From Clostridia bacterium (lineage in GTDB: Bacteria; Bacillota; Clostridia; Christensenellales; Pumilibacteraceae), in contig JAAVYI010000030.1 of NCBI GenBank assembly GCA_022791055.1, positions 1 to 37,441 on the forward strand: 37,441 bases of DNA, in the 5' to 3' direction. The notes beneath the pieces are model-generated. The model ran no database searches. It was not told the origin of the DNA and saw nothing but the letters and a program-made list of their open reading frames with translations. The position numbers and the translations under genes were made by a program. Every line of letters begins with the position of its first letter. Position 1 is the stretch's first letter. Positions 31,169 through 37,441 of the stretch are shown here, one piece after another.

Positions 31169-33211
31169 ATGATCGAACTGGAAGGGCTTACAAAGGAATA
31201 TAAGCTGACGAAAACGAAGTCGGTGCGCGCGCTCAAAGGCGTGACCATGCAGTTGCCCGATCGCGGTATGGTATTTATCGTGGGGCGCAGCGGCGGCGGC
31301 AAGTCGACATTGTTGCACATCTTGGGCGGGCTGGATACGTTCGACGGCGGAGATATGCGTGTCGACGGTCGTTCGGTCACGGCGTTTACGGCGGCGGATT
31401 GGGACGCTTACCGCAATTTCTATGCAGGCTTTATCTTCCAGGATCATCATTTGATGCACGAATGCACGGTTGGGGAGAATATCCGTATTGCGCTCAGCTT
31501 GCAAGCCGAAGGCGAAGATCGGACTTCGGTCGACGCGCGCATTGCGGAGGCGCTGAAGCGTGTCGGACTGGAAGGATACGAGGACCGGAAAATCAACCAG
31601 CTGTCGGGCGGGCAAAGGCAACGCGTATCGATTGCGCGCGCCTTGGCGAAAAATGCGCGCATGTTGCTTGCCGACGAGCCGACGGCCAATCTGGATGCGG
31701 ACACGGCGCGGGAAATTTTCGAATTGTTGCGGTCGCTTTCCGCCGAAAAGTTGGTCGTCGTCGTGTCGCACGATACGGCGGCGGCAGCGCAGTATGCGGA
31801 TATGGCGTTCGCATTGCATACGGGCGTGATCGCGCAAGCCGAGACCTATCGGCAAACGCAAGACGCATCCAAAACATTCGATTTTTTCACACAGCCGCGT
31901 GGAGAAATGCCGGCCGCGACCATGTGGCGGCTGATCGGTCGTTTTTTCAAGCGACGCGCGCCCAGACTGATCGCCGCTACCGTTTTCGGCATTTTGGCGC
32001 TGACGGTGATGACCTGCGTCGTCAAACTGTGGACATATCGTCCTTACGGCGCGATCAACCGCAGTATGCAATATGAGGGTGCGAGCGTGATCGGTAAGCC
32101 AAAAGATAAGTTTACGCGCGCCGAAATCGACGAATTGCAATACAAGTTTCCGAAACACGCGTTTTATCCGATTGAAAGCACACATTTTATCGGCGGGCAT
32201 GTGCCGGAAATAAGCGAGGCTAAAGCAATCTATTTTTATGGGGACAGCATGGGCATATGCGTTGTCGACGAAGTAGGACTGTCAAAACTGGGCTATGACG
32301 TCGTGGCCGGCTCGTATGCGGCAAACGACTGGGGCGAGAAGGATCTCGCTGTCAGCCGATATACTTTCGAGGTGTTTCAGACGTTCGGTTATCGAAAGAG
32401 CGGTGATGCGGCGATCGAGCAAATCGACAAGTATGACGATTTGATCGGAAGAAAATTGGACAGCTATACGGTGCGCGCCGTGATCGACACGCACGTCGAC
32501 GAGGCGTTTTTCGAGGACAGCAAGCAATATGCGCTGGGTGAGAAGAACAAGATTTCCGCAGCAAAGAAGTTATTGACGGAAACCTATTTTCATTACGATA
32601 ATCTGCATACCTTGACCTTTACGCCGATCGCGGGCGGGCGTGCGTACACAAACGTGCTTTGTGCGACCGCCGACAGTCGGGACAATAAGGCGTTTGCCCG
32701 CTACATACTGAAAAGCGGCGCCTACGTGTTCACCAACAGCTTTGCCGTTACCGTAGCATACTATGTCGCGGATATTCGGGGTGCGCCGATAGGTATTGCG
32801 CTCCACGTGTTTTTATATCTTTTCAGTCTCGGGGTCGCCGCCTATCTGCTATGCGCGTTTGTGCTGTCCGTCTTTAAGGAATCGAAAAAACAAGTCGGCA
32901 TTTTGCGCAGTATGGGCGTATCGAATCGAAATATTGCGGTTATGTATCTGTGGCAGATCGCCATACTGTCGGCGGTTTGGATTTTGCTGACTACGTTGCT
33001 GTTCGGCGGGGCGGTCATGCCGTATGTGTTCTTGTTTTTCGACATGAGTACCTGTGTCTTGCCGTTCCCGATGTTCGTGTTAAACTGGGCGGAAGTCTGT
33101 ATTTTGATCGGCACGGTCGTCGCGATCGCCGGCATTGCGTTTGCCGTTCCGATGTGCAAATTGACGAAAAACTGGCCGGCACAGTTGCTGAACGATATTT
33201 CGGGACAGTGA
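31169..33211 (+). CDS. ABC transporter, ATPase fused to FtsX/MacB-type permease
   Basis: 680 aa. ATG 31169 follows TTTAGGAGAAC. Residues 1-225 are a LolD/MacB-class ATPase: Walker A GRSGGGKS (39-46), Q-loop (Q91), signature LSGGQ (145-149), Walker B with D169-E170 and H201. A first membrane helix lies near 267-290, followed by a large extracytoplasmic domain (about 290-545) and three helices toward the C-terminus with the FtsX-like 'GILRSMGVSNRNIAVMYL' coupling segment. Both parts are in one chain, as in MacB. Such proteins move peptides, lipoproteins or antimicrobial compounds by mechanotransmission rather than classical transport. The palindrome in its promoter implies inducible expression. 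Substrate unknown. Confidence 0.9.
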   Translation: MIELEGLTKEYKLTKTKSVRALKGVTMQLPDRGMVFIVGRSGGGKSTLLHILGGLDTFDGGDMRVDGRSVTAFTAADWDAYRNFYAGFIFQDHHLMHECTVGENIRIALSLQAEGEDRTSVDARIAEALKRVGLEGYEDRKINQLSGGQRQRVSIARALAKNARMLLADEPTANLDADTAREIFELLRSLSAEKLVVVVSHDTAAAAQYADMAFALHTGVIAQAETYRQTQDASKTFDFFTQPRGEMPAATMWRLIGRFFKRRAPRLIAATVFGILALTVMTCVVKLWTYRPYGAINRSMQYEGASVIGKPKDKFTRAEIDELQYKFPKHAFYPIESTHFIGGHVPEISEAKAIYFYGDSMGICVVDEVGLSKLGYDVVAGSYAANDWGEKDLAVSRYTFEVFQTFGYRKSGDAAIEQIDKYDDLIGRKLDSYTVRAVIDTHVDEAFFEDSKQYALGEKNKISAAKKLLTETYFHYDNLHTLTFTPIAGGRAYTNVLCATADSRDNKAFARYILKSGAYVFTNSFAVTVAYYVADIRGAPIGIALHVFLYLFSLGVAAYLLCAFVLSVFKESKKQVGILRSMGVSNRNIAVMYLWQIAILSAVWILLTTLLFGGAVMPYVFLFFDMSTCVLPFPMFVLNWAEVCILIGTVVAIAGIAFAVPMCKLTKNWPAQLLNDISGQ

Positions 33212-33335
33212 AAATTCGCCCCAAATAAACGCAAATATAAAAGCAAATAAAATTTTTTAAAAATATTCGTCGATTTTGAGCAAAAATGCCCTCGAAAAAC
33301 AGTCTTATATATAGACGCATTTCCCTATGCGCGTT

Positions 33336-33468
33336 GCTTTGCGGGCGGCTTTTCGTTTCCAACGCCCGCAAAGCCCTCCTTAATAACAACGCCGAACCTC
33401 CATTCGGCATTTTTAAGGGAAAAGTATAGTCGTTGCTCCTTTTGTAAAGGGGGAACGACTGTTTTTTT
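33336..33468 (+). terminator. Run of three hairpins after the ABC transporter gene
   Basis: A 12-bp stem GCTTTGCGGGCG/CGCCCGCAAAGC (33336-33374), then GCCGA/TCGGC followed by ATTTTTA (33391-33415), then AGTCGTT/AACGACT followed by seven T (33428-33468). The last two look like terminators for rightward transcription. The preceding 33212-33335 is AT-rich with no gene. A small RNA ending here is possible. Confidence 0.6.
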
Positions 33469-33495
33469 ATCTTCGATGCACTTTTGCGCGTCCGT

Positions 33496-33636
33496 TTAAT
33501 GATAATAGGCCAGATCGCCGTAGCAATCGCACATGACCATATGTTCGGCGCATTCGGGGCAGTAGTCGCGCCCGCAAAACGAGCAACGCAGGGCGTTGTC
33601 GAAATTGATTTCTTTTCCGCATTTGGCACAGTTCAT
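33496..33636 (-). CDS. Zinc-ribbon peptide, 46 aa
   Basis: ATG 33636 on the minus strand. The peptide carries CAKCG, CSFCG and CPECAEH plus CDCYG, i.e. at least two zinc knuckles (MNCAKCGKEI, LRCSFCGRDYCPECAEH). It lies 28 nt downstream of rsmA on the same strand and may be co-transcribed. No Shine-Dalgarno is visible; a CATACT sequence 6 nt before the ATG could be a weak -10. Resembles AN1/FYVE-like minimal zinc ribbons; function unknown. Confidence 0.65.
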   Translation of the reverse strand: MNCAKCGKEINFDNALRCSFCGRDYCPECAEHMVMCDCYGDLAYYH

Positions 33637-33664
33637 GCCACTAGTATGTTGCCGCGGCCGAAAA

Positions 33665-34486
33665 TTATACCGGGGCGGGCGTATTTGTAAGAAGATGATA
33701 CAGACGAATATAGTCGGTCGGGGACAACCGTTCCCCGCGCACGTCGGCGGGGAACGAGAGTTTTTCGAGCGCGGCGACAATGTCGGCTTTTTTGTACCCT
33801 GCGCCCGAAAGATTGTTGACCAGCGTTTTGCGGCGCATCGAAAAGGCGCTGCGGATCAGCTTGCGCACGGCGGCCGCGTTTTCGCACTGCGGCGCGTGAT
33901 CGAGACGCACGACCGCACTGTCGACGTTCGGCTCGGGCGTGAACAGCTTGCGCGAGATCGTGCGGGTGGTGCGGACGCGGTAATCGAGTCCCAGTGCGGC
34001 GGTGACGGCGCCGTATTCGGGCGCGCCGGCTGCGGCCGACAATCGGTCGGCGACTTCTTTTTGTACGGTCAGCGTCATCGAAACGGGCGGATGTTGCGAC
34101 TCGACGAATCGGAACAGCACCGGCGTCGTGATATAATAGGGGAGATTGGCGACGACCTTATAGGCGCCGACAGGGCAAAGCGCGCCGTCGTCGACACGCA
34201 TGACGTCCGCAAAACGGATCGTCGCGTTGGGGCAGTCGGCCAACGTCCGTTCGAGTACCGGTTCGAGCGAACGGTCGATTTCGTATCCGATGACAGAACG
34301 CGCCGCGACTGCGATGGCGCGCGTCAAGGTGCCGGCGCCGACGCCGACTTCGATCACGTCGTCGTTGTCGCCGATACCGGCATCGGTGACAACTGCATGT
34401 AAAAGGTTGGTATCGGTCAAAAAGTTCTGCCCGAAACGCTTGTTAAAAGTAAATCCGCATTCGGAAAGGATTTTCAGTACGTTCAT
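33665..34486 (-). CDS. rsmA: 16S rRNA (adenine1518/1519-N6)-dimethyltransferase RsmA/KsgA
   Basis: 273 aa. It dimethylates two adjacent adenines near the 3' end of 16S rRNA in late 30S assembly. Motifs: FNKRFGQNFLTD (about 14-25), the SAM site VIEVGVGAGTLTRAI (about 44-58), E in 'GYEID', and catalytic NLPYYITTPVLF (about 112-123), plus the C-terminal 'FSMRRKTLVNNL' domain. ATG 34486 (MNVLKILSE) is chosen over the GTG/ATG at 34504 because the -10 box lies between them, exactly 6 nt from it. Confidence 0.94.
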   Translation of the reverse strand: MNVLKILSECGFTFNKRFGQNFLTDTNLLHAVVTDAGIGDNDDVIEVGVGAGTLTRAIAVAARSVIGYEIDRSLEPVLERTLADCPNATIRFADVMRVDDGALCPVGAYKVVANLPYYITTPVLFRFVESQHPPVSMTLTVQKEVADRLSAAAGAPEYGAVTAALGLDYRVRTTRTISRKLFTPEPNVDSAVVRLDHAPQCENAAAVRKLIRSAFSMRRKTLVNNLSGAGYKKADIVAALEKLSFPADVRGERLSPTDYIRLYHLLTNTPAPV

Positions 34487-34492
34487 ACCGAC

Positions 34493-34521
34493 AGTATAGC
34501 ACATCGGCCGCGAAAAGGCAA
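34493..34521 (-). promoter_or_regulatory. Leaderless promoter of rsmA
   Basis: Minus strand TTGCCT (34521-34516), 17-bp spacer, TATACT (34498-34493), then 6 nt to ATG 34486. Confidence 0.75.
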
Positions 34522-34544
34522 CAAAGATCGCGGCAAAATACTTT

Positions 34545-34604
34545 AGCGAGAGATTGCTTCGCGTTCGCTCGCAATGACGAAGAAATGGGCGCTCGCCATG
34601 ACGG
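34545..34604. repeat. Short palindromic repeat (GAGATTGCTTCGC ... CGCAATGACG type)
   Basis: ATTGC-TTCGCGTTCGCTC-GCAAT with flanking GCGAG/CTCGC pairings, followed by GGGCGCTCGCCATGACGGGG. From memory this belongs to a widely dispersed short bacterial repeat. It occupies most of the 34505-34657 gap between rsmA and the next gene. Confidence 0.6.
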
Positions 34605-34657
34605 GGAACGTGAAAAATGTGCGCAACAGCGGTTGCGTAGTCCTTGCCTGCTGCCCT

Positions 34658-35095
34658 TTATTGCAACGTGTATGTTTCGGCTATGCGGGTGTACGTGCGT
34701 ACCATGTGTTCGGTGTCGTAGTGTTCTAAGCGGAAATAGCCGACGAACGAACAGGCGAACCGATCGTTCGTGCCTTCGGGGTCGAGGCGAAACGCCAACT
34801 TGCAACGGTCTTGCTCGGTAAACGGCAGCGCGCGCACATACGATTTGTCGTCGCTGACGCAGCGTTCGACGATGGTCGTCCCGTCGGGAGACAGCGTATT
34901 CATCCAAAGATATTCGTCCCGATGGCCGTGTACGCTGCCGTCCATGTACACAAACCAGGCCGTCCCGCAGCCGCCGAACCGTTTGAGCGGCACGGTGCAG
35001 CGCATATACGCGGCGTAATCGGCGCCAAGCGCCAAGTTGATCATATCGACATGGCTTTTGCCGTGCCAGGTGTCTCCGACTTGCAAGGTTTTCAT
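34658..35095 (-). CDS. Unknown soluble protein behind a structured RNA leader
   Basis: 145 aa, ATG 35095, GGAGA about 11 nt upstream. No signal peptide or membrane helix; rich in His, Tyr, Asp and Arg, with motifs such as WHGKSHVDMINLALG (about 10-24) and 'GTAWFVYMDGSVHGHRDEY' (about 44-62). I do not recognise a family. Transcription should begin near 35258 and pass a pseudoknotted RNA and an intrinsic terminator (35115-35150) before this gene, so expression is probably controlled by attenuation. Confidence 0.65.
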   Translation of the reverse strand: MKTLQVGDTWHGKSHVDMINLALGADYAAYMRCTVPLKRFGGCGTAWFVYMDGSVHGHRDEYLWMNTLSPDGTTIVERCVSDDKSYVRALPFTEQDRCKLAFRLDPEGTNDRFACSFVGYFRLEHYDTEHMVRTYTRIAETYTLQ

Positions 35096-35114
35096 TGGTA
35101 AAATCTCCGTATGT

Positions 35115-35150
35115 CAAATAAAAAAGTGCGTCCCAACGCATGGAACGCAC
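35115..35150 (-). terminator. Intrinsic terminator between the RNA leader and its gene
   Basis: Minus strand GTGCGT..CC / GG..ACGCAC (35126-35150) followed by TTTTTATTT. It precedes the coding start by only 20 nt, as in riboswitch/attenuator layouts. Confidence 0.8.
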
Positions 35151-35259
35151 CCCAACAGTACACTCCGCGATTGTTACCACACAATTTCCGCAACGGGATA
35201 GAAGAGAGGTACTCATTGGCATAGTACTTCCCGTGTGCGGACGCTTCTATTGTGTGGTA
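35151..35259 (-). ncRNA. Candidate riboswitch or small structured RNA with pseudoknot
   Basis: The predicted start (near 35258) coincides with the first base of an 11-bp closing stem P1 (35249-35259 / 35175-35185). Inside is a 12-bp helix with one bulge (35029-type numbering avoided: 35229-35241 / 35187-35198), capped by a short GTACT/AGTAC hairpin (35209-35213 / 35223-35227). A TAGAAG/CTTCTA pairing (35244-35249 with 35199-35204) joins the P1 side to the inner loop and crosses the 12-bp helix, i.e. a pseudoknot. A further weak stem (35154-35174) leads into the terminator. It fits no riboswitch class I can recall. Confidence 0.6.
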
Positions 35260-35264
35260 CCTGT

Positions 35265-35293
35265 AGTATACCATATTGTGCGGTATAATGCAA
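35265..35293 (-). promoter_or_regulatory. Promoter of the pseudoknotted leader
   Basis: Minus strand TTGCAT (35293-35288), 17-bp spacer, TATACT (35270-35265) preceded by TGG. Confidence 0.85.
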
Positions 35294-35356
35294 GCATTTT
35301 CAAAAATTTAGGCTTTCGGGATAAGCGGTCGGCGGCAATATATACATTTTAACACG

Positions 35357-35395
35357 TGTCAAACAGTTGCTTTTTTGACAGGCAGATGCTATACT
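35357..35395 (+). promoter_or_regulatory. pckA promoter with overlapping operator-like repeat
   Basis: TTGCTT (35367-35372), 17-bp spacer, TATACT (35390-35395). The inverted repeat TGTCAAA-N10-TTTGACA (35357-35380) spans the -35. Start site near 35402, giving a ~177-nt GC-rich leader to ATG 35579 with several possible stems (e.g. near 35419-35433 and 35475-35515). Confidence 0.65.
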
Positions 35396-35578
35396 TATAT
35401 CGGTGGAGATTTGGTTTTGCCCGAAACGGGTCGGAACGGCGGTCGCAACGGTCGGTCGGAAAAGTCCGTAGACAACGGCGTTCGGCGACGACGCGTATGC
35501 GACAAACGCCGACAGCGAAAAAGCGAAACCCGATTTCCCGTAAACAATAGTATGAAATTTTATGGAGGATACAGTTAC

Positions 35579-37156
35579 ATGAAAACTTACGGTATCGAGA
35601 AACACAACATCTTGAATCCCAAGAACGTTTACCGCAATCTGGAGCCGGCCGTTCTGACCGAAATGGCGCTTCGGACGGAAGAGTGCGCGCTGACCGACAC
35701 GGGCGCGCTGAAGGTCGACACCGGTAAGTATACCGGCCGCTCGCCCAAGGATCGTTACATCGTCGACGAGGCGCCCGTCAGCAAAGAGATCAGCTGGGGC
35801 GCGGAGAACAAGAAGATTTCGGCCGAGCAGTTTACGTCGATCTACGGCAAAGTGTGCGCGTACCTAAGTAACCGCGACATCTTTTTGTTCGACGGATTCG
35901 CGGGCGCCGACACGACCTACCGCGTACCGGTACGCGTCATCAACGAGTACGCCTCGCAAAATCTGTTCATGCACAACATGTTGGTGCGTCCGACGGCCGA
36001 CGAGCTTGCCAAGTTCAAGCCCGAATATACCGTCATCTGCGCGCCCGGCTTGAAACTCGACCCCAAGACCGAGGGGATCAACTCCGAGGCCGCGATCATT
36101 CTCGACTTCAAGCGTCGCTTGCTCGTCATCGCCGGATCGAAATACAGCGGCGAGATGAAGAAGGGCGTGTTCAGCATCATGAACTACCTGTTGCCGCATA
36201 AAGGCGTTTTGGGTATGCACTGCTCGGCCAACAAGGCGATCGACGGCGAGGACACCGCGCTGTTCTTCGGTCTGTCCGGCACCGGCAAAACGACGCTTTC
36301 GACCGACCCCAACCGCGCGCTGATCGGCGACGACGAGCACGGCTGGAGCGACAACGGCATCTTTAACATCGAAGGCGGCTGCTACGCCAAATGTATCGAC
36401 CTGTCGGCCGAAAAAGAACCGGAGATCTTCAACGCGATCAAGCACGGTTCGGTGGTCGAAAACGTCGTTATCGATCCCGAGACCCGCGTACCCGACTACG
36501 CCGATAAATCGTTGACCGAAAACACCCGCGTTTCGTACCCCGTCGAGTATATCCCCGGCGCGGTCATTCCGGGCGTCGGCACGCATCCCAAGACGGTCGT
36601 ATTCCTGTCGGCCGACGCATTCGGCGTTCTGCCGCCGGTCGCCAAACTGACCAAGGAACAGGCGATGTACTACTTCGTGTCCGGCTACACCTCCAAAGTC
36701 GCCGGTACCGAGCGCGGCATTACCGACCCCGTCACCACGTTCTCGACCTGCTTCGGCTCGCCGTTTTTGCCGCTCGATCCGAGCGTCTACGCCGAGCTTT
36801 TGGGCGAGAAGATCGCCAAGCACGGTTCGAGCGTGTACCTCATCAACACCGGTTGGACGGGCGGCGGTTACGGCGTCGGCAAGCGCATGAGCCTGCCCGC
36901 GACCCGCGCGATCGTCACGGCGGCATTGAACGGCAGCCTCAACGACGTCGAGTACGAAGTCGAGCCGTTCTTCGGACTGGCTGTTCCCAAGTCCTGCCCG
37001 GGTGTCGACAGCAGTATCCTCAACCCGAAAAACTCGTGGGCGGACAAAGCGGAGTACGACCGCGTGGCCAAGAAATTGGCGGCTAAGTTCGTCGAGAACT
37101 TCCAAAAGTACCCGCATATGCCGGAAGAAATCGTAAACGCCGGTCCCAAAGCGTAA
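35579..37156 (+). CDS. pckA: Phosphoenolpyruvate carboxykinase (ATP)
   Basis: 525 aa, the normal length. ATG 35579 with GGAGG (35564-35568) upstream; the longer in-frame reading back to 35375 is only the leader. It interconverts oxaloacetate + ATP and PEP + CO2 + ADP, for gluconeogenesis or, in many anaerobes, CO2 fixation into C4 acids. Motifs: TGRSPKDRYIV (substrate Arg, about 48-58), the kinase-1a loop GLSGTGKTTLS (about 237-247), the metal-binding Asp in 'IGDDEHGW', and 'TGWTGGGYG' (about 423-431). All active-site residues look intact. Confidence 0.97.
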   Translation: MKTYGIEKHNILNPKNVYRNLEPAVLTEMALRTEECALTDTGALKVDTGKYTGRSPKDRYIVDEAPVSKEISWGAENKKISAEQFTSIYGKVCAYLSNRDIFLFDGFAGADTTYRVPVRVINEYASQNLFMHNMLVRPTADELAKFKPEYTVICAPGLKLDPKTEGINSEAAIILDFKRRLLVIAGSKYSGEMKKGVFSIMNYLLPHKGVLGMHCSANKAIDGEDTALFFGLSGTGKTTLSTDPNRALIGDDEHGWSDNGIFNIEGGCYAKCIDLSAEKEPEIFNAIKHGSVVENVVIDPETRVPDYADKSLTENTRVSYPVEYIPGAVIPGVGTHPKTVVFLSADAFGVLPPVAKLTKEQAMYYFVSGYTSKVAGTERGITDPVTTFSTCFGSPFLPLDPSVYAELLGEKIAKHGSSVYLINTGWTGGGYGVGKRMSLPATRAIVTAALNGSLNDVEYEVEPFFGLAVPKSCPGVDSSILNPKNSWADKAEYDRVAKKLAAKFVENFQKYPHMPEEIVNAGPKA

Positions 37157-37221
37157 ATTTTTCGAAATCCCAAACGGCAGACGCATTACCGTCCAATAGG
37201 GAATTTAGGTAATCAAGAATT

Positions 37222-37255
37222 AGGCGAGGCTTTAAGTCTCGCCTTTTCTCTTGTT
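37222..37255 (+). terminator. Intrinsic terminator of pckA
   Basis: AGGCGAG.C / G.CTCGCCT stem with a TTTAA loop followed by TTTTCTCTTGTTTTT. Confidence 0.85.
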
Positions 37256-37301
37256 TTTAGTGGATATGTGGTCAAAAGTTCCACAGCGCGAACAAAACGT
37301 A

Positions 37302-37330
37302 TTGTTTTTTTACTTCCGATATGCTATAAT
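37302..37330 (+). promoter_or_regulatory. Promoter of the last partial gene
   Basis: TTGTTT (37302-37307), 17-bp spacer, TATAAT (37325-37330). Confidence 0.75.
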
Positions 37331-37363
37331 GATCGTACAATAAACAGTAATTTAGAGGTGTAT

Positions 37364-37441
37364 ATGGACGAAATTTCTCTCCGTATAATGACAAGGGAGC
37401 TTTGTCATCAGTTATACAGAGATTGGGGAAACGACCCTTCG
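37364..37441 (+). CDS. N-terminus of a GNAT-like acetyltransferase (cut by window end)
   Basis: Only 26 codons are present. ATG 37364 has AGAGGTG a few nt upstream and a good promoter. The fragment has the pattern 'R-x-M-T-R-E-L-C-H-x-L-Y-R-D-W-x-N-D-P', which I associate with the start of a clostridial GNAT acetyltransferase family. The domain itself lies outside the window. Confidence 0.55.
   Translation, partial: MDEISLRIMTRELCHQLYRDWGNDPS

Noticed and set aside
35111..35117. TTGACA on the minus strand just before the 145-aa gene as its -35
   Set aside because: A -10 at the right distance would lie inside the coding region; the upstream TTGCAT/TATACT promoter is far better.
35115..35259. 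T-box leader
   Set aside because: No GGTGGNACCGCG antiterminator sequence or specifier-stem AGAGA bulge; the downstream gene is not an amino-acid or tRNA-synthetase gene.
35864..37186. 440-aa ORF antisense to pckA
   Set aside because: Mirror of codon bias in a highly conserved gene; low-complexity V/D/R-rich product and no start signals.

Overview
The window looks like a chromosomal segment of a GC-rich member of the Firmicutes, most likely an uncultured Clostridia (for example a Christensenellales-type lineage). The pointers are an AddAB recombination nuclease rather than RecBCD, SpoVG, two small coat-F-like ferritin-fold proteins, a DUF421/YetF protein, an SdpI-like protein and ATP-type PEP carboxykinase. 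Vegetative promoters are easy to read: TTGNNN boxes, 17-18 bp spacers and very often an extended TGG-TATAMT -10. The taxonomic call is inference. No tRNA, rRNA, CRISPR array or prophage was seen.

The left end is the most unusual part. Positions 599-5091 hold six tightly packed co-directional genes behind one strong promoter: a short SPFH-like protein, a 98-aa helical protein, two small charged coiled-coil proteins with ESCRT-III (Snf7/CHMP)-like organisation, an AAA ATPase with an MIT-like N-terminus and Vps4/meiotic-clade motifs, and a RelA/SpoT-fold protein with a long helical extension. I read this as a bacterial ESCRT-like membrane-remodelling cassette that may be coupled to a nucleotide signal.

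Three long non-coding blocks (1-about 455, 5092-about 5615, about 28500-29255) are copies of one modular, hairpin-rich repeat. Its long stems change in sequence but stay paired, and two copies carry secondary insertions. A REP-associated (Y1, HUH) transposase gene lies at 11951-12670. It is a candidate mobiliser of these repeats, but it is not flanked by them.

The rest is housekeeping and accessory material. 5663-9375 holds a MATE transporter and two membrane proteins. 9552-15016 holds a winged-helix regulator, a large disordered protein, the transposase, an acetyltransferase, a YetF-like protein and a lipoprotein. addB-addA lie at 15135-21150, followed by a coiled-coil membrane protein. The chain recX - P1 peptidase - acpS - nnr runs from 23422 to 26775. 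Then come SdpI-like, a 53-aa protein, TspO, murC, spoVG, a MacB-type ABC transporter, a zinc-ribbon peptide, rsmA, an unknown gene behind a pseudoknotted RNA leader, pckA, and the start of another acetyltransferase.

A regulatory theme runs through the window. Several genes (the disordered protein, addB, recX, rsmA, probably murC and almost the MATE gene) have their -10 box about 6 nt before the ATG and no Shine-Dalgarno, so they should give leaderless mRNAs, while the remaining genes use strong GGAGG-type sites.
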